From an uncultured Chloroflexota bacterium (GTDB taxonomy: Bacteria > Chloroflexota > Chloroflexia > Chloroflexales > Roseiflexaceae), in assembly GCA_903871975.1 (NCBI GenBank), contig CAIQIY010000130.1:1-24427 (forward strand): a stretch of 24,427 nt of DNA. The letters run 5' to 3'. The notes beneath the pieces were generated by a model. It was not told where the DNA came from. It saw only the letters and a list, made by a program, of their open reading frames with translations, and did not search any database. The translations under genes and the position numbers were made by a program. Positions 15,562 to 22,497 of this stretch are shown in pieces (the stretch's first letter is position 1; each line of letters begins with the position of its first letter).

Positions 15562-16526
15562 ACCACGCCTCCCGCTGGCGGCGGTGCAGCGAACAACGCT
15601 GTCGCACGCGCGGGCGGCATCAGCACCGTCAACGCGCGTTCAACCGCCGCAAACTGCATCGGCGTCTGGCCGAGCAGATCGCCATCGACCTGCACCGGCA
15701 ATGGTTTGCGGGTCTCGATGCGGATGTCATGCGCGCGCAGATGCTCCATGCGCGGATCGATGCTGGCACGCCGCAACAGGATCGCGGCACCGGCAGCACG
15801 CGCCAGGTCGATGATCGACGACCCACGGATGATGCACACATCGAGCACGCCATCGCCGAAGCGGGCGTGTTCGGTCAATTGCATCACGCCACCGTACAGC
15901 GGCGTGTTGCCGAGCACGATCATCAGTGCCCGCCGCTGGATGACCCGCCCATCGAGCACCAGGCGTACCCGCACGCCGCGATACTGCCGTGCTATCGCGA
16001 AGGCACGCATCACGTATGCCAGCATGCCGAGCCGGCGCTTGTCGTGGGCATGCAGGCCAGCGACGACGGCGGCATCGAAGCCGATGCCGGCCATCAGCAG
16101 GAACCAGCGCGTGCCGGCGCGGCCGACGTCGACCCGATAGCGTGGCAGGGTCGGCAACAGTTCGGCGAGTGCCCGAATGTTGCGTGGCAACGCCAGCTCG
16201 CGCGCCCAGACATTGACCGTACCGATGGGCAGCGGGGCGAGTGCCGTATCGCTGCCGACGAGGCCGTTCAGCGCTTCGTTGAGCGTGCCATCGCCGCCGG
16301 CTGCGATCACCAGCCCGATGCCCTCGGCGGCGGCACGCGCCGCGAAGTGGGTGGCGTCGCCGCTGGCACGGGTGTGTTGTAGCTCGACTGCCCAGCCATG
16401 CCGGCGCCATACGGCGATCGCCTCGGCGAGCTGGCCGGCGAGTGCCTCGGCCTGCCCCGACGCCGGATTGGCGATCACGACCACGCGGCTGCCGGGTGCC
16501 AGCGGGCCGGCGTGTGGTGCGATCAT
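15558..16526 (-). CDS. Diacylglycerol/sphingosine kinase-family lipid kinase
   Basis: 322 residues, similar to bacterial DgkB/YegS/BmrU-type lipid kinases that phosphorylate diacylglycerol or related lipids at the membrane. Catalytic-domain motifs are clear: VVIANPASGQ near residue 17, the nucleotide-binding GGDGTLNEALNG (77-88) and PLPIGTVNVWARELALP (98-114; the usual motif has GT.N..A...), then GIGFDAAVV and near the C-terminus PVQVDGDLLGQTP, which closes the active site. The ATG at 16526 is used; a GTG three codons earlier is also possible and neither has a strong Shine-Dalgarno. The gene overlaps the following beta-propeller gene by 4 bp and lies 253 bp from maf. The substrate is not predictable. 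Confidence 0.88.
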   Translation of the reverse strand: MIAPHAGPLAPGSRVVVIANPASGQAEALAGQLAEAIAVWRRHGWAVELQHTRASGDATHFAARAAAEGIGLVIAAGGDGTLNEALNGLVGSDTALAPLPIGTVNVWARELALPRNIRALAELLPTLPRYRVDVGRAGTRWFLLMAGIGFDAAVVAGLHAHDKRRLGMLAYVMRAFAIARQYRGVRVRLVLDGRVIQRRALMIVLGNTPLYGGVMQLTEHARFGDGVLDVCIIRGSSIIDLARAAGAAILLRRASIDPRMEHLRAHDIRIETRKPLPVQVDGDLLGQTPMQFAAVERALTVLMPPARATALFAAPPPAGGVV

Positions 16527-16753
16527 GCTGGCCACCGGCGGTTACCACGCATCGCCGGGCCTGGGCGCTGCGCCGTCGGCGAGCAGTGGTGTGGTCCATA
16601 CAGTGGATTGGGTGATTGCATAACCACAGATGCTCCAGCTGGATCGCGCCGAACTTCGCCGATCCCTGTGCAGGTCGATTGACCGACGATGCATGCGGCT
16701 GCGCACTGCGCCACAGCCACGCATGATGGCGACGGGGGCGACCCACGCCGGTG

Positions 16754-16776
16754 TGCGGCAGGCCGCACCATGCGGC
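16754..16776 (-). terminator. Alternating hairpin just downstream of maf
   Basis: Three arms lie close together on the plus strand: TGCGGC (16754-16759), GCCGCA (16762-16767) and TGCGGC (16771-16776). The middle arm can pair with either neighbour, giving two mutually exclusive hairpins beginning 4 bp beyond the maf stop. This could stop transcription from maf or act as an attenuator before the lipid kinase gene. There is no T-run. Confidence 0.35.
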
Positions 16777-16779
16777 ACG

Positions 16780-17478
16780 TCACACCGCCCCGCCGGCGTG
16801 CGCCATGGCTTCGCGGCCAGGCACGCTGCGCCAGCGGCGAAACGCATCGCCGGGATCGATCGGCGGTGGCGCGCCGGCACGGGCCAGCATCAACCAGACG
16901 GTGCACAGCGGCAGGCCGACGACGTTGGTGAAGCTGCCGTCGATCTGTTGCACCAGCGCGCCACCCAATCCCTGGATGCCATATCCACCGGCCTTGTCGA
17001 GTGGCTCACCGGTGGCGACATACGCCGTGATCGCAGCGGTGTCGAGTGGTGCGATGCGCACCCGGCTCGCGACACAGTCGAGCCACAGCGCCGCGCCGCG
17101 GGCGACTGCGACGCCAGTGTACACGATGTGCCAGCGCCCCGCGAGCCGCCCGAGCATCTGCCGCGCATCGGCGGGGTCGCGTGGCTTGTTCAGGACATCG
17201 CCGTCGAGCACCACGATGGTGTCGGCGGCCAGGATGAGCCCGTCGCCGATCCGCTGGCGGATGTCGTCGAGCTTGCGCCACGCGCGCACCGTCGGATGAT
17301 CCTGGTCGGCGAGCGCGAGCACCGGCACCCCGGCGCGTACTGCATCGGGGATCGGATCGTCGCGTTCTTCGGCGTCGCTGACGTGAATCTGGTGCGGCAC
17401 GCCAAGCGTGCCCAGGAGTTCACGGCGCCGCGGTGAAGCCGATGCCAAGGTCATCGGCAGGGTCGTTGCTTGCCTCAT
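16780..17478 (-). CDS. maf: Maf-family nucleoside triphosphate pyrophosphatase
   Basis: House-cleaning enzyme that hydrolyses non-canonical or modified nucleoside triphosphates such as dTTP/UTP analogues to the monophosphate and PPi. It has 232 residues, longer than the usual ~200; the extra length is around residues 40-75 and in a C-terminal tail. Motifs are TLASASPRRRELL (10-22; phosphate-binding SxSxxR), ILAADTIVVLDG (82-93; catalytic D86), LNKPRDPADARQML, and GEPLDKAGGYGIQGLGGALV (157-176), followed by GSFTNVVGLPL. ATG at 17478 has AGGA seven bases upstream. Copy B of the dispersed repeat begins about 40 bp upstream of this start. Confidence 0.93.
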   Translation of the reverse strand: MRQATTLPMTLASASPRRRELLGTLGVPHQIHVSDAEERDDPIPDAVRAGVPVLALADQDHPTVRAWRKLDDIRQRIGDGLILAADTIVVLDGDVLNKPRDPADARQMLGRLAGRWHIVYTGVAVARGAALWLDCVASRVRIAPLDTAAITAYVATGEPLDKAGGYGIQGLGGALVQQIDGSFTNVVGLPLCTVWLMLARAGAPPPIDPGDAFRRWRSVPGREAMAHAGGAV

Positions 17479-17484
17479 GGACGC

Positions 17485-17513
17485 ATCCTAGCACGAGGTC
17501 GCATCCTCGGCAA
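17485..17513 (-). promoter_or_regulatory. Candidate maf promoter
   Basis: On the minus strand TTGCCG (17513-17508), a 17-base spacer and TAGGAT (17490-17485) give 4 of 6 matches in each box. The predicted start of transcription would fall at or next to the maf ATG, which would make the mRNA leaderless. The same bases TAGGA could instead be the Shine-Dalgarno with a promoter further upstream inside the repeat; both readings cannot hold together. Confidence 0.35.
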
Positions 17514-17520
17514 CCCGTCC

Positions 17521-17668
17521 GACGGTCAGGGCAGGGCTGATGCAACGTCAGAGCCGGCGGAACCAGCGGTCGACAGCAACGGCAAGCGAGCGGCCAGATT
17601 CGTCGCCCCTGCACGCGCAGCGCGGCCGCACACCATGCTGGTACCGCTCAGCATCAACCCTGACGGTC
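17521..17668 (+). repeat. Dispersed intergenic repeat, copy B (MITE-like)
   Basis: Second copy of the element at about 9758-9900, same orientation, a little shorter because an internal block of roughly eight bases and a few other bases are missing. The left end GCTGATGCAACG (17536-17547) is identical to copy A and to the complement of copy A's right end. In this copy longer terminal inverted repeats can be drawn: GACGGTCAGGG (17521-17531) against CCCTGACGGTC near 17658-17668, with one mismatch. No target-site duplication is obvious. Like copy A it lies between two divergent genes and ends about 35-40 bp before a -10 box on the plus strand. Confidence 0.72.
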
Positions 17669-17695
17669 GGGGCACGCACGTTGGCCGCTGCTGCA

Positions 17696-17704
17696 TGCTA
17701 CAAT
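17696..17704 (+). promoter_or_regulatory. Extended -10 promoter of the polyprenyl-synthase-like gene
   Basis: TGCTACAAT contains TACAAT (5 of 6 with TATAAT) preceded by TGC, an extended -10. No good -35 is present at the usual distance, which extended -10 promoters tolerate. Transcription would begin near 17711, about 38 bases before the ATG at 17749. The preceding GCCGCTGCT (17684-17692) is also found just before the troA -10 box. Confidence 0.55.
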
Positions 17705-17748
17705 GGCGCAGTCGGCGCACTCCTGCGCCCCAGCAGCCGAGAGCGACG

Positions 17749-18702
17749 ATGGCGATGATCCCCGACCACCACACGATGCCGGACCCCGAGTATGCGGCTG
17801 CGCTGGCTGCCGTCGGGCAGATCATCGACGAGCGGATCGGCCAGCGCCCAGTCGTCGCTGGCATCGCCGGGCGCCACTTCGACCGGCCGCGCTACGTGCG
17901 CGCAGCATTGGCACTGTGCGCGGCCGATATCAGCGGTGGTGATCTCGAGCAGGTGTGGCACGTGGCTGCGACGATCGAGCTGATCGGCACCGCCGCGCGG
18001 GTGCATGGCGAGCTGCTCGGGGGTGGCCGGGCCGGGCCGCATGTTCCGGGCCGTCAATGGCACGGCGATGCCGCGCTGATGGTTGGCGACTATCTGCTGG
18101 CAGTGGCGGCCGTCGAGATGGCACGCGTGCCCGACCCGCGCATCATCGCCTGGCTGGCCGAAGCGGTGATGGCGATCAGCGAGGCAGCGCTGACCCCGGT
18201 GGTACAGGCACTGCCGGCAGACGACGCCTGGCAGCGCTATCTGGAGCATGCCGGCAGCGCCACTGCGACCCTGATTGCTGCGGCGTGCCGCGCCGGTGCG
18301 CTGGCCGGCGGTGGTGCCGCGCCGCCGCTGGAGCTGCTCGGTGCCGCGGGCCATGCGCTCGGCATCGCAGCCCACATGTTCCACGATGCCGTCCAGTTCG
18401 GCAGCCCGTCGGCGAATACGTCGCCCACCAGCCTCGGGCTACCCTGGTTGCTCGCCGCCGCCGATGATCCGGCACTCGGGGCCATGATGACCGTGCCACT
18501 GAGTGCCGCCGATCTGCCCGCGCTGCTCGCCCGCGTCGATGTCGCAGCGCTGGCGCATCGCAGCCACGGCTGTGCCGTCGCGCACCGCGATGCCGCGCTG
18601 GCGCAGCTCGCCCCGCTGGGCGCGCGCAGCGCGTCGTTTGCGCGGCTGGCACGCCAGCTGGTGCCTGATCTGCCGGCCCGCGACGCGGCCGGCACGGCGT
18701 GA
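17749..18702 (+). CDS. Polyprenyl-synthetase-fold protein lacking both Asp-rich motifs (probable pseudo-enzyme)
   Basis: 317 residues with the overall pattern of trans-isoprenyl diphosphate synthases but a degenerate active site. The FDRPRYVRAALALCAA segment (44-59) matches the usual KxxRPxL...AA region, then ATIELIGTAARVHGELLGGG (74-93) aligns with the first aspartate-rich motif, where DDxxD should be but only HGELL remains. GRQWHGDAALMVGDYLL (101-117) keeps the family's GxxxAxLxGDxLL spacing. The second motif (normally FQxxDDxxD) reads AHMFHDAVQF (208-217), with a single aspartate. Loss of the magnesium-binding aspartates argues against prenyl-transfer catalysis. It might be a regulatory or structural partner of an active synthase, or a ligand-binding protein. 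The start ATG has only a weak GAGAG upstream. Confidence 0.7.
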   Translation: MAMIPDHHTMPDPEYAAALAAVGQIIDERIGQRPVVAGIAGRHFDRPRYVRAALALCAADISGGDLEQVWHVAATIELIGTAARVHGELLGGGRAGPHVPGRQWHGDAALMVGDYLLAVAAVEMARVPDPRIIAWLAEAVMAISEAALTPVVQALPADDAWQRYLEHAGSATATLIAAACRAGALAGGGAAPPLELLGAAGHALGIAAHMFHDAVQFGSPSANTSPTSLGLPWLLAAADDPALGAMMTVPLSAADLPALLARVDVAALAHRSHGCAVAHRDAALAQLAPLGARSASFARLARQLVPDLPARDAAGTA

Positions 18703-18802
18703 CGCATCGCTGCCCCGAATCGCGCCAGCGGCGCATGGAGCCGCACCACGACGCGGCCGAAGGCACGACAGTGACGCAGCCCGGGATACGACCGCTGGCG
18801 AC

Positions 18803-18830
18803 TTGCGTTCGGCGGGCATCGCGGTATACT
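18803..18830 (+). promoter_or_regulatory. Candidate kup promoter
   Basis: TATACT (18825-18830; 5 of 6 with TATAAT) with TTGCGT (18803-18808; 3 of 6) at a 16-base spacing. Transcription would begin near 18837, about 58 bases ahead of the GTG start. The rest of the 192-bp gap before kup holds nothing recognisable; c-di-AMP riboswitches (ydaO type) often precede potassium transporters but no such structure was identified here. Confidence 0.5.
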
Positions 18831-18894
18831 GCGCGGCGCACGACGTCAACGCGGACGCTCGTCCGGTGACGGCTCACACAAGGCGGATCGACCT

Positions 18895-20817
18895 GTGAAC
18901 ACAACACCTGCCGTGGCAGACACCCCGGCTCCGGCGGACCCGGCACACCATCGGATCGTCTCGCCACTTACGACGCTGGCGCTCGGTGCGCTCGGCGTGG
19001 TCTATGGCGACATCGGCACCTCACCACTGTATGCACTGCGCGAATCGTTCCATGGCACACACGCCATCGCCCCCGTCCCGGCCAACGTCTACGGCGTGCT
19101 CTCGCTGGTCTTCTGGTCGCTGATCAGCGTGATCTCGGTCAAGTACCTCGGCTTCATCATGCGCGCCGACAATCGCGGCGAGGGCGGTATCCTGGCGCTC
19201 ACCGCGCTGGCCACACCGATCCGGCCGCTGGCACCATCGCGCCGCCGCTGGCTCGTGCTGCTCGGCGTCTTCGGCGCCGCCCTGCTCTACGGTGATGGCG
19301 TGATTACCCCGGCGATTTCGGTCCTCGGTGCTGTCGAAGGCCTCGCTGTCGTCACGCCGCTGCTCGAGCCGATCGTCGATCCGGTGGCAGTTGTGATTCT
19401 GGTAGGGTTGTTCCTGGTGCAGCACCGCGGAACGGCACAGATCGGCCGGGTGTTCGGCCCGGTGATGGTGCTGTGGTTCGTCGTGATCGGCATCCTCGGC
19501 ATGCGCCAGATCCTGTTGCATCCGGCGATCCTGGCGGCCATCGACCCCTCTCATGCCATGCGCATGTTCCTCGCCGATGGCCCGCGCGCGCTGCTGATCA
19601 TGGGCACCGTGTTCCTTGTGGTTACTGGCGGCGAGGCGTTGTATGCCGATATGGGCCACTTCGGCCGCCGGCCGATCGTCATCGCCTGGTTTGCCCTGGT
19701 GCTGCCGGCGCTGCTGCTGAACTACTTCGGCCAGGGCGCGCTGCTGCTCGTTCAGCCGTCGGCGGCAGCCAACCTGTTCTACCTGATGGCACCGTCGTGG
19801 GCCACGCTGCCGCTGGTGCTGCTGGCGACATGCGCCGCAATCATCGCGTCGCAGGCGCTGATCTCCGGCGCGTTCTCGATCACGTTGCAGGCACAGAACC
19901 TGGGCTTTCTGCCGCGCATGCGCGTCGTGCATACGTCGGCCAGCGAGCGTGGCCAGATCTACCTGCCGCTGGTCAACTGGTTGCTGATGGTCGGCTGCAT
20001 CGCCGTCGTGCTCGGCTTTCGGACGAGTGGCCAGCTTGCGGCGGCGTACGGCATCGCGGTCACCTCGACGATGGCGATCACCACCGTGATCTTTGCGGTC
20101 GTGGCACGCGAGCGCTGGCGCTGGTCGCTCGCACGCATCGTGCCACTGGTCGGCGTGCTGCTGGTGATCGATCTGTTGTTCCTGGGCGCCAATCTGGTGA
20201 AGATCCCCCAGGGCGGCTGGTTTCCGCTGGTGGCAGCGCTGGCGATTTTCACGGTCATGACGACCTGGAAGCGTGGCAGTCGGATCGTCAATCAGCGTGA
20301 ACAGGCGCTGGAGCAGGATCTGACGCTGGTCATCGAGCGGTGTCTGCAGAAGTCGCGTCATCGCGCGCCCGGCACGGCCTTCTTCATGAGCGCCAATCCG
20401 CGCGGTGCGCCGGACGCGCTGGCGATCAACGAGCAGTACAACGGCGTGATCGCCGAACGTGTCGTGCTGGTTCACGTCATCATCGAAGGGGTACCGCACG
20501 CACCCGAAGACCGGCGGTGCTGCGTCGAGGATCTCGGCGCGGGCTTCGTGCGGGTCGTCTTGCGGTTTGGCTTCATGGAGGAGCCAAACGTGCCGCAGGC
20601 GCTGGCGGCACTGCGCGACACCCCCTGGGCGATCGACCCGGAGCAGGGGCCATTCTTCATCAGCCGCACGCGCGTGGTGCCGAGTGAGCTGCCGGGCATG
20701 GAGCCATGGCGCGAGCAGCTGTATGCCCTGATGCAGCGCAACGCGGTGAGCGCAGCCGATTTCTTTCGCCTGCCGCCGACACGCGTCGTCGAGATCGGCA
20801 CGGGCGTCGAGATGTGA
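18895..20817 (+). CDS. kup: Low-affinity potassium transporter Kup
   Basis: KUP/HAK/KT family proton-coupled potassium importer of the cytoplasmic membrane; 640 residues, of which roughly the first 450 form twelve membrane helices and the rest a cytoplasmic domain. Family signatures: LGVVYGDIGTSPLYALRES (D39), NRGEGGILALTALA, LLYGDGVITPAISVLGAVEG (E148), QHRGTAQIGRVFGPVM, LVVTGGEALYADMGHFGRRP (E247) and LNYFGQGALLL. D39, E148 and E247 correspond to the acidic residues needed for transport in E. coli Kup. The start is GTG at 18895, with AGGCGG about eight bases upstream. The ~20-residue N-terminal extension is Pro/Ala-rich. Transcription is probably independent of the upstream gene, which ends 192 bp earlier. 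Confidence 0.95.
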   Translation: MNTTPAVADTPAPADPAHHRIVSPLTTLALGALGVVYGDIGTSPLYALRESFHGTHAIAPVPANVYGVLSLVFWSLISVISVKYLGFIMRADNRGEGGILALTALATPIRPLAPSRRRWLVLLGVFGAALLYGDGVITPAISVLGAVEGLAVVTPLLEPIVDPVAVVILVGLFLVQHRGTAQIGRVFGPVMVLWFVVIGILGMRQILLHPAILAAIDPSHAMRMFLADGPRALLIMGTVFLVVTGGEALYADMGHFGRRPIVIAWFALVLPALLLNYFGQGALLLVQPSAAANLFYLMAPSWATLPLVLLATCAAIIASQALISGAFSITLQAQNLGFLPRMRVVHTSASERGQIYLPLVNWLLMVGCIAVVLGFRTSGQLAAAYGIAVTSTMAITTVIFAVVARERWRWSLARIVPLVGVLLVIDLLFLGANLVKIPQGGWFPLVAALAIFTVMTTWKRGSRIVNQREQALEQDLTLVIERCLQKSRHRAPGTAFFMSANPRGAPDALAINEQYNGVIAERVVLVHVIIEGVPHAPEDRRCCVEDLGAGFVRVVLRFGFMEEPNVPQALAALRDTPWAIDPEQGPFFISRTRVVPSELPGMEPWREQLYALMQRNAVSAADFFRLPPTRVVEIGTGVEM

Positions 20818-20866
20818 GCGCACACTCGCCGCCGAACGCGCCGTCGCACGCCGTCACGGTGTGCGT
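20818..20866. terminator. Convergent terminator-like stem between kup and the chaperonin-like gene
   Basis: The 36-bp gap and its edges contain CGCACAC (20819-20825) complementary to GTGTGCG (20859-20865), and inside it CACGCCGT can pair with ACGGTGTG (one G-U pair). Together they could end transcription from both sides. No T-run is present on either strand. Confidence 0.35.
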
Positions 20867-22461
20867 GAGTAGACCGGGCGGCGTTTCAGGACTACGCCGC
20901 CGGCGGTGAGCGCCATCGCTGCGACGCTCACGGCGCTCTCGAGCGCGACGCGGGCCACCTTGGCCGCGTCGAGCACGTTGGCTTCCCACATGTCGACGCA
21001 GGTCTCGTGCATCACGTCGATCCCCCAGCCGGGGCCGTGCCGCCGCACCTCGGCCAGCGCGACTGGCGCCGCCATGCCGGCGTTCTGCACCAGCCAGCGC
21101 ATCGGTGCCTCGAGGGCAGCGCGCACCAGCCCGACGCCGGCGGCTTCCTCGCTGCCATCGGCGCAGGCGGCGTCGAGCGCTGCCTGGCATCCCAGATAGG
21201 CGGCACCGCCACCGGGCACGACGCCTTCTTCGGCAGCACTGGGCACGAACCGGATGAACCGCTCCGCGAGCTCCTTGCGCACCTGACGCTCGCTGTCGCT
21301 GGCGGCGCCCAGCTTGAGCACACCGACGCCGCCCGCCAGCCGGCCGAGCCGCTCGATCTCGCGCCGCCGCGACTCTTCGTCGGGCGCGGTGCTCAACTGG
21401 TGGCGCACCATCTGGCGCCGCAGCTCGATCTGCGCCGGGACACCCGCCCCACCGACGATCGTCAACCGCTCGGCATCGACCTCGGCGAGGCGCGCGTGCC
21501 CGAGCTCGCCCAGATCCGCGGTGTCCAGGACATCGGCGCGGTCCTTCGCGAAGAAATACGCATTGGTCAGCAACGCAACGTCCTCGTAGGTGCCGCGGCG
21601 CTCGGCGCCGACCCAGCCGGGGCGCGCTGCGACGACCTGGATGACGCCACGGTCACGGTTCGCCAGCAACAGCGCACGGGCGGGGCCGGTGACGTCTTCG
21701 GCCAGAATCAGCAGCGGCCCGGCACGGCGCACGACGAGCTGTTCGAGGAGCCGGAGGAGCTGCGCCGGCCGCTCGATCACCTGATCGGTCACGAGGACCC
21801 GCGCATCGCGGAAGCGGGTGGCGCGGCGTGCCTGATCGGTGATGAACAGCGGCGAGACCATGCTGGCGTTCCATGCGGTGCCTTCGAGCACGGTGAAGGC
21901 GATGTAGCTGGCGGCGTACTCCTCGATCCGGATGACTGCCTCGGGGCCGAGCCGGCCGAAGATCTCGCCCAGGACGCGGCTGAGCGCCGGATCGCCGGTG
22001 GCCGCGTGCGCCAGCCCGCCCAGGCGCTCGGGCGTGTCGAGTGGCCGTGCCTGGGCCTGCAGCGCGGCGCAGGCCAGCTCGAGGCCGTGCTGCATGCCGC
22101 GGCGCAGCAGCATCGGGTTGGCACCGGCGGCCACCTGGCGCGCCCCGGCGTGCAACAGTGCATGCGTCAGCGCAGCCGTGGTGGCACCACCATCGCCCAG
22201 GCGCTCGTGGGTGCGCCAGATCGCGTGCCGCAACAACATGGCGCCGGCGGTCGCGCCACGCCCCGGGATCGCCAGCATGCGGCGGGCGATGGTGGCGCTC
22301 GACGTGAGCAGCTCGGCGCTCTTGCGCCGGTCATCACGCTCGAAGGCCAGCGCGCCGGTGCGCGGGCCCAGCGACAGGCTCACCAGGCGCGCCAGGAGGT
22401 CGATCCCGTCGCGCAGGCGCGCACTGGCTTCGTGACCGAGCAGAACGTGTGGCGTGGGCAT
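20854..22461 (-). CDS. Divergent GroEL/Hsp60-family protein, catalytic residues lost
   Basis: 535 residues, full group I chaperonin length. The equatorial N-terminal domain keeps LGPRTG (31-36; GroEL LGPKGR), VAAGANPMLLRRGM (110-123) and a modified GDGGATT (89-95; GroEL GDGTTT, D90 equals D87). The nucleotide loop TKDG of GroEL (K51-D52-G53) reads TSSA, so K51, D52 and G53 are replaced by S54, S55 and A56. In the C-terminal equatorial part AAEEGVVPGGGAAY is conserved, but the position of D398 is an arginine (LAER). D52 and D398 drive ATP hydrolysis in GroEL. The GGM tail is absent; the protein ends GGVVLKRRPVYSRTP. NVLDAAKVARVALESAVSV is the normal family helix. No groES is adjacent. It follows the TPR gene by 36 bp, so they are probably co-transcribed. 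Confidence 0.85.
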   Translation of the reverse strand: MPTPHVLLGHEASARLRDGIDLLARLVSLSLGPRTGALAFERDDRRKSAELLTSSATIARRMLAIPGRGATAGAMLLRHAIWRTHERLGDGGATTAALTHALLHAGARQVAAGANPMLLRRGMQHGLELACAALQAQARPLDTPERLGGLAHAATGDPALSRVLGEIFGRLGPEAVIRIEEYAASYIAFTVLEGTAWNASMVSPLFITDQARRATRFRDARVLVTDQVIERPAQLLRLLEQLVVRRAGPLLILAEDVTGPARALLLANRDRGVIQVVAARPGWVGAERRGTYEDVALLTNAYFFAKDRADVLDTADLGELGHARLAEVDAERLTIVGGAGVPAQIELRRQMVRHQLSTAPDEESRRREIERLGRLAGGVGVLKLGAASDSERQVRKELAERFIRFVPSAAEEGVVPGGGAAYLGCQAALDAACADGSEEAAGVGLVRAALEAPMRWLVQNAGMAAPVALAEVRRHGPGWGIDVMHETCVDMWEANVLDAAKVARVALESAVSVAAMALTAGGVVLKRRPVYSRTP

Positions 22462-22497
22462 GACCCTCTCTCTCCGGTGGCGGCGATGTGCCGCCCG

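Noticed and set aside
17470..17748. Upstream in-frame extension of the polyprenyl-synthase-like gene through repeat copy B
   Set aside because: The extension translates the repeat itself and lies before the extended -10 box at 17696-17704; no family homology is seen before residue 1 as annotated.
18703..18894. Possible c-di-AMP riboswitch upstream of kup
   Set aside because: The gap is short and no ydaO-like conserved segments or three-way stem arrangement could be recognised.
19021..20823. 600-codon minus-strand open frame opposite kup
   Set aside because: A shadow of kup; rich in His, Asp, Gln and Arg, with no recognisable domain.
20854..22461. Calling this gene canonical groEL
   Set aside because: Key catalytic residues and the GGM tail are missing and no groES precedes it; it is better described as a divergent paralogue.
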